From contig JAUIFY010000011.1 of the NCBI GenBank assembly GCA_030430245.1, positions 1 to 47,960 on the forward strand: a DNA stretch of 47,960 bases. The letters are read 5' to 3'. Shown here piece after piece: positions 17,075 through 26,621 of this stretch; positions within the stretch are counted from its first letter, which is position 1; every line of letters starts with the position of its first letter. The stretch is from a bacterium. GTDB taxonomy: Bacteria > Desulfobacterota > Binatia > UBA12015. The translations under genes and the position numbers were made by a program. The notes below the pieces were generated by a model. The model was not told where the DNA came from, did no database searches, and saw nothing but the letters and a program-made list of their open reading frames with translations.

Positions 17075-18145
17075 ATGGGCTTGCCCGATGGACACCCTCT
17101 CAAGACTCGCCTGACCGAGCTGCTCGGAACGCCCACGCCGATCATCCAAACGGGGATGGGTTGGGTCGCGACGCCCGAGCTCGTGGCCGGCTCCTGCGAG
17201 GCCGGCGCCTTCGGGTTTCTGGCCGCTGCGGCGCTCTCGCTGCCGGAGGTCGAGGCCGCGATCGGCCGGACCAAGGAGCTGACCGACAAGCCGTTCGGGG
17301 TGAACTTCCTGATGGATGCTCCGGGCGCCGAGCAGATCGCGCAGATGATCCTCGACCACGGCGTTCGGGCGGCGGGCTACAACCGCGCCCCGAGCGCCGC
17401 GCTCATCGACAAGCTCAAGGCCGGCGGGGTGCTCTGCGTCCCCACGTGCGGAGCTCCCCGCCACGTACAGAAGGCCGAGAAGCTGGGCGCCGACATCGTG
17501 ATCGTCCAGGGGGGCGAAGGAGGTGGCCATACCGGATCCATCCCGACCTCCCTCCAGATTTCGGCGTGCGCCGATGCGGTGTCGATCCCCGTGGTCGCCG
17601 CGGGCGGGTTCAAGGACGGACGCGGACTCGTCGCCGCGATCGCCCGCGGTGCCGCGGGCATCGCCATGGGCACCCGGTTCCTCATGACCGCCGAGAGCCC
17701 CGTGCCGACGGTGACGACCGACCGCTACGTCGCCGCCGGACTGAACGACGTGATCGTCACGTCGGAGATCGACGGCCTGCCACAGAGGGTGATCGTGAAC
17801 GAGCTCGTCCGGGAGCTGGAGGGCAAGAGCAGCCTCTCGCGGCTCCTCTTCGCATTCCGAAACGCGATGGAGCTCCGCAAGGTGTCGGGAGCGTCCCTCG
17901 TCGACCTGCTCCGTTCCGGCCTCGCCATGCAGAAGAACGAGAAGCTCACGCGCTCGCAGATGCTGCTGGCGGCGAACGCACCGATGCTGGCGAAGCGCGC
18001 GATGACCGACGGCGATCCGGTGGGCGGGTACCTCCCGAGCGGATCGGTGGCCGGAGTCATCGACGATCGACCGACGTGCGCGGAGCTGGTGTCCCGCATC
18101 ATGGCCGAGGCCGAGGAGACGCTCGGTCGGTTGCAGATCCGGTAG
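17075..18145 (+). CDS. Nitronate monooxygenase (2-nitropropane dioxygenase family)
   Basis: 356 residues from the ATG at 17075; an in-frame ATG at 17051 is an alternative. A TIM-barrel FMN enzyme of the NMO/NPD family: TPIIQTGMGWVA at the first strand, PFGVNFLM, the block GGEGGGHTG containing the candidate catalytic His (H152), and the phosphate-binding end AAGGFKDGRGLVAA..GAAGIAMGTRF. The family oxidises nitronates with O2 via a flavin semiquinone. Some relatives act as enoyl reductases or have unknown roles, so the native substrate is uncertain. It is divergent from the secreted papain-like gene with about 130 bases between them, and it is followed by a GST-like gene and thiolase and hydratase genes on the same strand. 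Confidence 0.88.
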   Translation: MGLPDGHPLKTRLTELLGTPTPIIQTGMGWVATPELVAGSCEAGAFGFLAAAALSLPEVEAAIGRTKELTDKPFGVNFLMDAPGAEQIAQMILDHGVRAAGYNRAPSAALIDKLKAGGVLCVPTCGAPRHVQKAEKLGADIVIVQGGEGGGHTGSIPTSLQISACADAVSIPVVAAGGFKDGRGLVAAIARGAAGIAMGTRFLMTAESPVPTVTTDRYVAAGLNDVIVTSEIDGLPQRVIVNELVRELEGKSSLSRLLFAFRNAMELRKVSGASLVDLLRSGLAMQKNEKLTRSQMLLAANAPMLAKRAMTDGDPVGGYLPSGSVAGVIDDRPTCAELVSRIMAEAEETLGRLQIR

Positions 18146-18258
18146 CGTCTGCGGACGCGCCTCCCGACCGACGCCGACGTCGCGGCCCCGCCGACCACTC
18201 GAGGGCTCGCGGCGACGCGGTACTGGCACGTCATATGCCAATTCGGCATGATCCCCCC

Positions 18259-19287
18259 ATGACCGTTTCGACACCGCTCTGGATGATGGGCGCGCCCGGG
18301 TCGCCCTACACACGGAAGATGCGGGCGATTCTGCGCTACCGCCTCATTCCGTTTCGCATGATCGTGCAGGGAAGCGAGGCACATCTCGCGCGGCCGCGGC
18401 CCAAGGTCGGTCTCCTCCCCACGTTCTATCTGCCGGACGAGTCCGGCCAGGAAGTCGCCGTGACCGACTCGACGCCGCTCCTGCGACGCCTGGAGGAGGA
18501 GTTCGAAGGACGGAGCGTGATCCCGACCGATCCGGTCGTCGCCTTCCTCGACGCGCTCCTCGAGGACTTCGCCGACGAGTGGCTGACGAAGGCCATGTTC
18601 CACTACCGCTGGCACTACCGGGCCGACATCGACAAGGCAGCGTCGATTCTCCCCCTTTGGCAAAAGGTCGACGTCGCGGACGAGGAGGTGAAGCCGCTCT
18701 CCGACTTCATCGCGAAACGGCAGATCGAACGCCTCTGGGTGGTCGGATCGAACGACACGACCGCGCCCGTCATCGAGAGCAGCTACCAGCGCCTCCTCCA
18801 TCTCTTCGACGCACATCTCCAAACGCAGCCGTTCCTCATGGGGCATCGTCCTGGGTCGAGCGACTTCGGCTTCCTGGGCCAGCTGACGTGTCTCGTCCTG
18901 TTCGACCCGACGCCCGCGGCGATCGCCGTCGAGACGGCACCGAGGATCTACGCGTGGGTCGAATGGGCCGAGGAGCTGTCGGGGATGGAGCCGAAGGAGG
19001 AGGATTGGATCACGCGCGACGCGATTCCGCCGACGCTTCGTGCGCTTCTCGGCGAGGTGGGCCGCGTGTACGCGCCGTTTCTCCTCGCGAACGCAGAGGC
19101 GGTGGAACAGGGCGCGGAGAGGGTCGAAACGACGATCGACGATCGCCCGTGGACGCAGAAGCCCTTTCCCTACCAGGCGAAGTGCCTTCGCTGGCTGCGG
19201 GAGCACCACGCGAGCCTGTCGGCCGACGACCGCGCACGGGTGGACGGGATCCTGTCCGGCACCGGATGCGAAGCGCTCTTCGCCTGA
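18259..19287 (+). CDS. Glutathione S-transferase-like protein
   Basis: 342 residues. The N-terminal 85 residues have a thioredoxin-like GST fold: a first strand and turn MMGAPGSPYTRKMRAIL, with a Ser-Pro-Tyr at the usual active-site turn, then a PTFYLPDE cis-Pro region and the block VTDSTPLLRRLEEEF. This last block resembles the D-S-x-x-I/L pattern that binds the gamma-glutamyl group. The C-terminal 220 residues are helical with LMGHRPGSSDFGFLGQL, the conserved Asp/Gly-containing helix of GSTs. It is longer than typical GSTs (about 210 residues). The ATG at 18259 was chosen because the frame upstream is an alternative frame of the preceding gene. The next gene starts 29 bases after its stop. 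It may handle a glutathione conjugate or act in stress; this is inference. Confidence 0.75.
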   Translation: MTVSTPLWMMGAPGSPYTRKMRAILRYRLIPFRMIVQGSEAHLARPRPKVGLLPTFYLPDESGQEVAVTDSTPLLRRLEEEFEGRSVIPTDPVVAFLDALLEDFADEWLTKAMFHYRWHYRADIDKAASILPLWQKVDVADEEVKPLSDFIAKRQIERLWVVGSNDTTAPVIESSYQRLLHLFDAHLQTQPFLMGHRPGSSDFGFLGQLTCLVLFDPTPAAIAVETAPRIYAWVEWAEELSGMEPKEEDWITRDAIPPTLRALLGEVGRVYAPFLLANAEAVEQGAERVETTIDDRPWTQKPFPYQAKCLRWLREHHASLSADDRARVDGILSGTGCEALFA

Positions 19288-19315
19288 CCCACCTCGAACG
19301 CAACGGAGCACCCTC

Positions 19316-20794
19316 ATGACGTACGATCCACGTGCGCCCGTCCTGGTGGGCGCGGGGCAGATCCTGCAGCGCCTCGATTCCGAAATCGACGCGCTCGACC
19401 CTCTGGGCCTGATGGAGCAAGCCACACGTCGGGCCGCGTTCGACGCCCGGTGCCCCGCCCTCCTCGCGCGACTCGACTCGATTCGCGTCCCCAAGGGGCT
19501 ATGGCCCCATGGGAACCCCGCCCACACGCTCCGGACGCGGCTGGGTGCCCCGGGGGCCGAGACCGCGCTCGCGCCGATCAGCGGCAACATGGTGCAGCGG
19601 ATGATCAGCGACGGCGCGCGCGAGATCCTCGCGGGCGTTCGCGATGCGGTGCTGGTCGTCGGCGCCGAGGCCGAGCGTTCGAAGCGCCGTGCGAAGCGGG
19701 CCGGCCGGGAGATCGATTGGGACGTGCCCGACGCCCCGGCGCCCGATCGGAGCTTCGGCGACACTCAACGGGGCGTGACCGATGACGAGATCGCGATCGG
19801 ACTGGTGCAGCCGGCCTCGATCTTCGCCCTCTACGAGAACGCGATGCGGCACGCTCGCGGCGAGAGCCTCGCGGCACACCGCGACCGGATCGCCCGACTC
19901 TGGCACGGCTTCGCCCGCGTCGCCGAGCAGAATCCCGACGCGTGGACCCGCACCGCGCCGTCGGTCGAGGCGATCCGCGACGAGAGCGCGGACAACCGCA
20001 TGATCTCGTACCCGTACACGAAGCGCCTCTGCGCCAACATGGTCGTCGACCTGGGCGCCGCGGTGCTCCTCTGCTCGGCGCAGCTCGCGGACGAGCTCGG
20101 CATCCCGCGCGATCGCTGGGTGTTCCTCCAGACGGCGACCGACTGCATGGCGACGCCCGCCCTCTCGAACCGGATGGACTTCCTCGGGGTCCCCGCGCTG
20201 GAGCTCGCCGGTCGCCGCGCATTCGAGCTCGCCGGCAAGGGGCCAGCCGACTTCGAGCACGTCGACCTCTACAGCTGCTTTCCCGCGGCCGTGCAAGTCG
20301 CGGCCCGGACGCTCGGATTCTCACCCGAGACGCCGCTCACCGTGACCGGCGGACTCGCGTACGCCGGGGCACCCCTGAACAGCTACGTCCTGCACTCCAT
20401 CGCAACGATGATGAACCGACTCCGCGCGGAGCCGGGCACGACGGGCCTCGTCAGCTCGGTGGGGGGAACGTTCGACAAGCACGCGTTCGGGATCTACTCG
20501 ACCGAGCCCTCCCCGCGGGGCTTCCAGTACGCCGACCTCGACCCGGAAGCCTCGAAGCTTCCCACTCGCGAATCGATCCGTCGTCACGACGGCGACGTCG
20601 CCATCGAGACGTACATCCTCGGCTACGAGAGAGGCGCTCCCTTCCGAGCGGGAATCGCCTGCCTCCTCGACGACGGCCGCCGAACCTGGGTAAAGACCGA
20701 GGACCGAGTCACGTTGGACGAGATGCTCAGGCGAGAGACGTGCGGGCGGCGCGCACGCATCGGAAGCGGGGAGCTGAAGCACTTCATCGATTGA
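19316..20794 (+). CDS. SCPx-type thiolase-like / acetyl-CoA acetyltransferase family protein
   Basis: 492 residues of the thiolase superfamily, in the branch near sterol-carrier-protein thiolases. Visible blocks are an N-terminal strand (PVLVGAGQ), a mid-domain GNMVQRMISDGAREILAG..VLVVGAEA where canonical thiolases carry the nucleophilic Cys, HVDLYSCFPAAVQ, VTGGLAYAGAPLNSYVLHSI and GGTFDKHAFGIYS. The usual N-terminal acylated Cys is not evident (Asn-Met there), as in many family members annotated as acetyl-CoA acetyltransferases. The chemistry is therefore uncertain. It sits between the GST-like and enoyl-CoA hydratase genes in a short + operon. The start is chosen at 19316, the first ATG after the preceding stop. 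Confidence 0.8.
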   Translation: MTYDPRAPVLVGAGQILQRLDSEIDALDPLGLMEQATRRAAFDARCPALLARLDSIRVPKGLWPHGNPAHTLRTRLGAPGAETALAPISGNMVQRMISDGAREILAGVRDAVLVVGAEAERSKRRAKRAGREIDWDVPDAPAPDRSFGDTQRGVTDDEIAIGLVQPASIFALYENAMRHARGESLAAHRDRIARLWHGFARVAEQNPDAWTRTAPSVEAIRDESADNRMISYPYTKRLCANMVVDLGAAVLLCSAQLADELGIPRDRWVFLQTATDCMATPALSNRMDFLGVPALELAGRRAFELAGKGPADFEHVDLYSCFPAAVQVAARTLGFSPETPLTVTGGLAYAGAPLNSYVLHSIATMMNRLRAEPGTTGLVSSVGGTFDKHAFGIYSTEPSPRGFQYADLDPEASKLPTRESIRRHDGDVAIETYILGYERGAPFRAGIACLLDDGRRTWVKTEDRVTLDEMLRRETCGRRARIGSGELKHFID

Positions 20795-20831
20795 ACCGGG
20801 GCCCAGGCCGCGCCCCGGAGGAGAGCCACGA

Positions 20832-21653
20832 ATGCCACTCTGGAGCGTCGAGGCCGACGGCGGGGTCGTCGTCGCGTCCTACACGAACCCGCCTCGGAAC
20901 TACTTCACCGCTCAGGGGACGTCCGAGCTCGCCGAGCTGATCCGGTCGTGGCGCAGCCCGGAGGTGCGCGCCATCGTGCTCACCGGCGGCGTGCCCGACC
21001 GCTTCATCACGCACTACAGCGTCGAAGAGCTGCTGATGCTCGCCGAGAACCGGGAGCTGCTCGAGCGCCTCGGGCCGGGCGCGTTCCGCGGCTACCACGA
21101 GCTTCTTCGCGGTCTGCGAGACCTGCCCGTCCCGGTCGTCGCCGCGATGAGCGGCGACACCATGGGCGGCGGCTTCGAGCTCTCGCTCTCCTGCGACATC
21201 CGGATCGCGGCGCGAGGAGACCACCGGTTCGGCCTGCCCGAAGCGACGCTCGGCATCCTCCCCGGCGGCTCCGGCACGCAGCGCCTCTCGCGCCTCATCG
21301 GCGCCGGGCGCGCCGTCGACTTCATGATGCGGGGTCGCATCTGCCGGCCGGACGAAGCGCTCGAGCTTGGGCTCGTGCACGAGCTGGCGGACGACGCCGC
21401 CGCGCGCGCCCGCGTCGTCGCGAGCGAGCTCGCGCGGCTCTCGGCCACGGCACTGGCGCAGATCAAGCGTGCCGTCTACCAGGGAAGCGAGATCCACCTG
21501 GAAGGAGGTCTCGAGGTCGAAGCCGACGCGTTCCTGCGCACGATCGAGACGGACGAAGCGGTCGAGACGATGCGGGCCTACGTGGCGCTGCCGCTGGACG
21601 ATCGGCGCGATTGGCTCGAGGGACGAACGGCGCTGCTGTACGCGCGCCCGTAG
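20832..21653 (+). CDS. Enoyl-CoA hydratase/isomerase family protein
   Basis: 273 residues of the crotonase fold. The oxyanion-hole region is AMSGDTMGGGFELSLSCDIRI, and the second catalytic segment GLPEATLGILPGGSGTQRL contains Glu at the position of the hydratase general acid/base. The N-terminal strand (VVVASYTNPPRNYFT) replaces the usual NRP-x-x-N block. An AAGTA-like helix is recognisable further on as GRGRICRPDEALELGLV. The start ATG at 20832 has GAGGAGAG about seven bases upstream. It is the last + gene before the convergent secretion operon (18 bases between the stops). It likely hydrates or isomerises an acyl-CoA; chain length cannot be told. Confidence 0.88.
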   Translation: MPLWSVEADGGVVVASYTNPPRNYFTAQGTSELAELIRSWRSPEVRAIVLTGGVPDRFITHYSVEELLMLAENRELLERLGPGAFRGYHELLRGLRDLPVPVVAAMSGDTMGGGFELSLSCDIRIAARGDHRFGLPEATLGILPGGSGTQRLSRLIGAGRAVDFMMRGRICRPDEALELGLVHELADDAAARARVVASELARLSATALAQIKRAVYQGSEIHLEGGLEVEADAFLRTIETDEAVETMRAYVALPLDDRRDWLEGRTALLYARP

Positions 21654-21671
21654 CGACGAAGGCCGCCGTCG

Positions 21672-23132
21672 TCAGGGATCGAGCGGCGCGGAGACCTCCA
21701 CCACGAGCCGCGGCTCGATCGACGCGGCGATGTCTCCTACGGCCGCGCGGTAGTTCGCCGAGGCTCGAAAGAAGTCCGCCTGGGCGGCGATGAGGGTCGA
21801 TGCGGCGTCGGCCGCCTGGACCTCTCGAATGTTGACGTTGATCAGGTTGCTCTGCCCGAGCATCAGCTTGCGCTCTTCGGCCTTGCGGAGCTTCCCCGCG
21901 AGCTCCAGGTTTCGCCGGGCCGCCCCGACCTGATCGTACGCGGCCCGCAACCCCGCGCCCGCGCTCTGCACTTCCGCCGTGATCTTCTCCCGGGCGAAGC
22001 GGGCCTTCGACTTGATCTGTCGAAGCCGTGCTTCGGCCGCGGCGACCTCGCCCCGAGCCTCCCGTCGCTGCACGGGCAGCTCGAAGAAGACGCGAGCCTC
22101 GAGCACGGCCGGCCCCTTGTCGTCCGGGAACTTGCTCGCTCCCCCGACGTCCTTCGAGCCGCCCACGGCGACATCCAACGAGGGCAGGAGCCGGTTCTCG
22201 GCCAGCTCGAGCTCCACCTCCGCCTTCTGCACCTTCAGATCGAACTCCTGGAGCAGAGGCTGGAGCTGGTAGGCGCGCTCGATGTCGGCGTTCACCTGAT
22301 CCGGACCCGGGCGAGCCTCGGGAGGAAACCCCGTGGGAAGCCGGCCCGCAGCCGGCACCTGCGGCTCGCCATCCGCGTCTCGCAGGAACAGGGAGAGACC
22401 GATCCCCGCCTGCTCGAACGCTCGCTCCGCGTTGATCAACAGGACACGTCGGTCGTTGATCAGGCGCTCGTTGTCGGCGAGGTCGATCTCCGGCAGGGCA
22501 CCGCGTTCGACCCGGCGCGAGAGCTGCGACTGCCGCTCCTCGGCGACGTCGAGAAGCCGGCGCGCCACGTCGACCCGCATCCCCGCGGAGACCCAGCCCC
22601 AGTAAGAAAATGCGGCGCTCCGGGTGAACTCGATCAGGTTCTCACGAATGATGGGTTGTGCTGCCTGCGCGCCGATCTGCGCTTTGCGAAGCGCGGCGCG
22701 GCGGTCGTCGATCGACCGGTCCCGGAAGAGGGGAAGCTTCACTCCGGCGCGAAACTCACCGCCATCGTTCGTGCGGTAGCCACCGTCCCAGATCGCGAAG
22801 TCGCCGACGCCGATCCGGTAGCCTCCGAAGAACTCGGTTCCCCAGAGCGTCGTGGGCTGCTCGAAATACGCACCGCCTTCGTACGTCTGGTAGAAGCCGA
22901 GCGGCTTCAGCTTGCTGTCGGCTCCGACGACGAAGTCGAACGCGCCCTGTTTGGACGTCAGCTCCCCGTCGGCGACGGCCTGCTCCTCCAGCGCGGCCGT
23001 GAGCAGCGGGTAGTGGTCGCCCACCGACTCGAACACCTCCTCCAGATCCAGCGGCGCGGCGTCCGCGCTCGTCACCGCCCGCGCCACGAGCCAGAGGCAC
23101 ATCCCGAGTCCGAGGCCGGTGCTCTTCATCAC
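21672..23132 (-). CDS. TolC-family outer membrane efflux protein
   Basis: 486 residues. The Sec signal peptide is short (cleavage near ADA). Two similar halves of long helices and short strands match the TolC/OEP family, including coiled-coil segments around residues 150-230 and 330-440. Members form trimeric outer-membrane channels that join an adaptor and an inner-membrane transporter. The gene is last in a - operon behind the HlyD-like adaptor, whose stop overlaps this ATG by 4 bases, indicating tight coupling. It is the probable exit duct of the type I system encoded here. The cargo is unknown, and no RTX-type substrate gene is visible in the window. Confidence 0.88.
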   Translation of the reverse strand: MMKSTGLGLGMCLWLVARAVTSADAAPLDLEEVFESVGDHYPLLTAALEEQAVADGELTSKQGAFDFVVGADSKLKPLGFYQTYEGGAYFEQPTTLWGTEFFGGYRIGVGDFAIWDGGYRTNDGGEFRAGVKLPLFRDRSIDDRRAALRKAQIGAQAAQPIIRENLIEFTRSAAFSYWGWVSAGMRVDVARRLLDVAEERQSQLSRRVERGALPEIDLADNERLINDRRVLLINAERAFEQAGIGLSLFLRDADGEPQVPAAGRLPTGFPPEARPGPDQVNADIERAYQLQPLLQEFDLKVQKAEVELELAENRLLPSLDVAVGGSKDVGGASKFPDDKGPAVLEARVFFELPVQRREARGEVAAAEARLRQIKSKARFAREKITAEVQSAGAGLRAAYDQVGAARRNLELAGKLRKAEERKLMLGQSNLINVNIREVQAADAASTLIAAQADFFRASANYRAAVGDIAASIEPRLVVEVSAPLDP

Positions 23133-24466
23133 TTCTTGCCCTTCTTCTCCGGAGCCGCCGTCGACGGCGCGGCGTCCACCATCGGCGGGAAGCCGTTGGC
23201 GAGCCGCCAGAGCTCGTAGCCGAGCGCCACCTCATCGAGTAGCACGAACCCTTTCGCTCGTGCGCCCTGGCGAAGAAAGGCCGACTCGGGCCAGGGCTCG
23301 TCGTCTTCGTCGGGAAGGACGACGATCCGAAAGCGTCCGGTGCCGTCATCGGTCGTGTCGACGAGGCGGACGACTCCTCCGAACGTGCCGACGGCCACGG
23401 ACGGCCACCCGGCGAACTGGACCGCCGGCCAGCCCTCGAACTGGATCCGCACCTTGCGGCCTCGATGGATCAGGGGCACGTCGTTCCCGTCCACCCACAG
23501 CTCCACGGCGCGGCTCTCGGTGTCCGGCACGAGAATGAGAAGGGGGTCGCCCGCCGAAACGAGCTCGGCCCCCGGGCTGACCAGGAGTCGAAAGACGGTG
23601 CCGTCCCGCGGCGCACGCACCAACTGCATCGACTGCTGATTGATCTGCACGTCGATCTCGGAGACCTCCTTGCGCTTGCTCGAGACCTCGACGTTCGCCG
23701 CCTCGCGCTGCGCGCGCGCGGAATCGATCTTGGCCTTTGCCTCGGTGTCGACGCGTCCGAGATCCGCACGCTTCGACGCGAGATCGTTCCGCGCGGCTTT
23801 CAGCGCCTCTCCGGCCTGCTCCACCTTCGCTTCGAGTTCGCGCTGCGTCCGCTCCGCGACCTCGAAGTCCGCCTGCGACGCGAGCCCCTCCGCGTAGAGG
23901 TCCTTCTGGCGCTCGAAGTTCAGGGTCGCCTGCCGCGCGGCCGCGCGCGCCGCGTCGAGCCCGTGCTCCTCCGAGTTCACCTTGGCGACCGCCACCTCGA
24001 CCTGCTGCTCGGCGGCGGAGATCGCGAGATTGCGCGCCTCCTGAAGGGACCGGACCTGCTCCTCGTAGACGGCGACCTTCGCCTCGGAGGCCTCCAGGGC
24101 CGCCGCCAGGGCGGCGCGCTGCTGATCGAGGCGCTCCACGAGCCGCGGATCGTTGTCGACGATCTCGAGGAGTGGATCGCCCTCCTTCACCTGCGACCCC
24201 TCGTTGACCCACGCGCGCTGAACGCGTCCCTTCACGGGCGCGGAAACCGTTTGCATCCGATCGAACGGGTCGAAGGCGATGACCCGCCCACTGCCGCGAA
24301 CGTTCTGCTGCCACGGCACGAGGATCAGGGAGAGGAAGAAGACGAGAAGCAGCGCGGCCAGCGCGACGGCGAGCAGACGAGACGCCCTCAGCCCCAGAAT
24401 CGTGCGCAGAGCCGGCAGCGAAGCCGACGTCGAATCCGTCGCCGGCGGTGTCGCCTCGGGGTGCAT
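23129..24466 (-). CDS. HlyD-type periplasmic adaptor (membrane fusion protein)
   Basis: 445 residues. A cytoplasmic N-terminus of about 30 residues precedes one membrane helix (residues 32-52, LLAVALAALLLVFF). Next comes a lipoyl-like half (SAPVKGRVQRAWVNEGSQVKEGDPLLEIV), a long helical hairpin rich in Ala, Glu, Arg and Gln at residues 100-270, and a return lipoyl/beta-barrel half (RAPRDGTVFRLLVSPGAELVSAGDPLL). This is the order found in HlyD family secretion adaptors. Its stop overlaps the TolC gene start by 4 bases, and its ATG shares one base with the ABC transporter stop. It should bridge the exporter and the outer-membrane channel in the periplasm. Confidence 0.9.
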   Translation of the reverse strand: MHPEATPPATDSTSASLPALRTILGLRASRLLAVALAALLLVFFLSLILVPWQQNVRGSGRVIAFDPFDRMQTVSAPVKGRVQRAWVNEGSQVKEGDPLLEIVDNDPRLVERLDQQRAALAAALEASEAKVAVYEEQVRSLQEARNLAISAAEQQVEVAVAKVNSEEHGLDAARAAARQATLNFERQKDLYAEGLASQADFEVAERTQRELEAKVEQAGEALKAARNDLASKRADLGRVDTEAKAKIDSARAQREAANVEVSSKRKEVSEIDVQINQQSMQLVRAPRDGTVFRLLVSPGAELVSAGDPLLILVPDTESRAVELWVDGNDVPLIHRGRKVRIQFEGWPAVQFAGWPSVAVGTFGGVVRLVDTTDDGTGRFRIVVLPDEDDEPWPESAFLRQGARAKGFVLLDEVALGYELWRLANGFPPMVDAAPSTAAPEKKGKK

Positions 24467-26603
24467 CAGCCATCCTCCGAGGACGCGCCGCCGCCCGCAC
24501 CCCGGCCCGGAGCGGACGGGCGGGGGAGCTCGATCACGCGGTCACAGAAGCCCGTGTTCTGGCCGCCCGCCGAGGTGACGACGACCGTCCATGGAGCCTC
24601 GGGTGCGCAGAGGACACTCGCGACGCGCTCGCGAAGCTCCACGTCCTGCTCGACCAGAGGTTCGTCGATCAGGATGAGCCTCGGCCGCCCGGCGATGGCC
24701 CGCGCGAGGGCGAGCCGGATCACGACGCCGTCCGAGAGCGGCGCGCCCCCGGAGGTGAGCCGCGTCTGTAGGCCGCTGGGGAGGGCGAGCGCATCGTCGA
24801 GAATGCCCACCGCCTCCAAGGCCGCTCGGACGTCCTGATTCGACACGCTCTGTCGACCCATGCGCACGTTCTCTTCGAGGGAGGCCTCGAGAATCTCGGC
24901 GCCGCGCACCCGGGCGATGTCCTCGCGGATCGAATCCAACCGCAAGTCCCGGATGTCGGCCCCGTCGATCAGGACGTAGCCGGACCCCGCCGTCCGCACT
25001 CCGTGGGCGAGGTCCAGAACGGTGGTCTTTCCCGCGCCGGTCGGCCCGACGAGTGCCACCCGTTCTCCCGCCGCGATGTCGAAGCTCAAATCCGCGATCA
25101 CGTCGTGATCCTCGTAGCGGAAGGACACCTCACGGAACGAGACGGACAAGCCCTTGCCGGTCGGCTCGAGCGACGCTCCGTCCGACCGCTCCAACGGAAG
25201 ATCGAAGAGGACTCCGAGCTTGTCGACGGCCGCCATCAGGTCGTAGAAGCTCTCCAGGTGCTTCCCGAGCTTGGCGAAGGACGCGACGATGATCGTGACG
25301 ATCAGCTCGGACGCGACCAGCTGGCCGAGGGTCAGCTGCCCGACGATCACGAGCCCGCCGCCCAGGCCCAGGAGCGCGCTGTTGGCAATGACCTGAAGCC
25401 CCAGGGCCCCGATCAGCTGTCGGAGGACGATCCGGTAGTGCGTGGCCCGGGCCCGCAGGTACTGGCGCGCCAGCCCATCCGCCCGCTCGAGAGCGAAACG
25501 CGCCGCGCCAGCGGTCTTGAGCTGGGGCGCGTGGCGGGCGAGCTCCTCGAGCCAGGCATGGACCGCGTACTTGGCCTGCGATTCCGCGACCGCGGTCGGA
25601 ATCGCCCCGCGACCGAAGCCGAAGGTGACGACGCCGATCCCGACGAGAAGCACCACGCTGAAGGCCAGCATCAGGGGATGGTAGAAGGACAGGACCAGCA
25701 GCCCGATCACCGTCTGAAGAAGGAGCCCCACGCCGTCGAGGAGGAGGACGGAGCCGAGCTTCTGCACCTGCACCACGTCGAGGAAGCGGTTGACGAGCTC
25801 GGGGCCGCTCCTGCGATCGAACGCACCGAGCTGAACGCGCGGCAGGCGGTGCGCGAGGTCAAGGCCGCCGAGAACGCGAGGCACATCAGAAGAAGAAGCG
25901 CGAGAACGACGACCGGTTGAATCAGGCCGCCGAGGGCGACGCTGTTGACGAGCTGCTGCACGGCGAGCGGCGTCGCCAGCGTCAGCGCTCCGACGAGCAG
26001 ACCGAAGACGACGATCGCCCAAAGGTCTCCACGGTCCGGCCGACAGATCTCGCGAAGGCGCTGCACCGGCGAGACGGATCCGTGCGCGTGGTCGCCGACC
26101 GGCGCGACGGGATGGATCGGGTCGCACACCAGCCACGGGATCCTCTCGGAGCGATCGCATCCGAGCTCCTTCGACAGCTGCTCCAACGAGATCCAGTCGC
26201 CGCTCGCCTCGCTGCCCGAGAGGTCCACGCGGTAGACCGACCCACCCATTCGACGGTCGGTCAGAAGGACCCATCCGCCGGGATTCGCCTCGGAGCGCCG
26301 GAGGGTGACGACGGGCTGGCTCGGACGGAGCGACCCGGTCACCTCGGTGGGCGCGAGCCATGCCGGCTGCGCCAGGACCCCGATCTCCTCGGCGTCGGCG
26401 ACGAGTCGATCCTGCCACACCGAATCCCATTCCCCGGGGACGTCCCGCTGGCTCCGCGAGGACGCCTCGGCGAGCGCGGCCGGGTGCTCGACGCCGCGCG
26501 CATCCGCCAGCCGTTCGAGGAGAACGAGATAGGTCGGATCCGTGGGCGCGGCTGGGCCCGCGGCCCCGACGAGAGGGCGCGTCGGGGGGTTGGACGACGT
26601 CAT
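24466..26603 (-). pseudogene. Type I secretion ABC exporter (C39-like N-domain, membrane domain, ATPase), with a frameshift
   Basis: If one missing base near 25862-25872 is restored, the gene encodes about 712 residues. The N-terminal 150 residues resemble a degenerate C39 peptidase-like domain without the catalytic Cys. Then come a six-helix membrane domain and an ATPase domain. Walker A is GPTGAGKTT and Walker B is LILIDEP with its Glu. The signature motif reads LSDGV instead of LSGGQ. The H-loop position is Ser (VVVTSAGG) instead of His, so ATP hydrolysis may be impaired. The ATG at 26603 follows the HPF-like gene by 18 bases. The lesion may be a sequencing error, but the degenerate ATPase motifs are independent of it. 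Confidence 0.78.
25862..25872 (-). other. Likely -1 frameshift in the ABC exporter gene
   Basis: The upstream frame ends its sensible reading in LMCLAFSAALT. The neighbouring frame then continues with LAHRLPRVQLG, which joins the membrane domain to the rest of the protein. Insertion of one base in the TTGACC region would restore continuity. Confidence 0.7.
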
Positions 26604-26621
26604 GGCAGTCTCCTCTCGGTC

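Noticed and set aside
14696-18313. A 1205-residue open frame on the - strand
   Set aside because: It is a GC-driven alternative frame of the papain-like and nitronate monooxygenase genes. Residues are Arg/Gly/Asp-rich with no domain pattern.
21672-26603. An RTX toxin secretion locus
   Set aside because: The exporter, adaptor and channel are present, but no RTX repeat protein or acyltransferase toxin activator is in the window.
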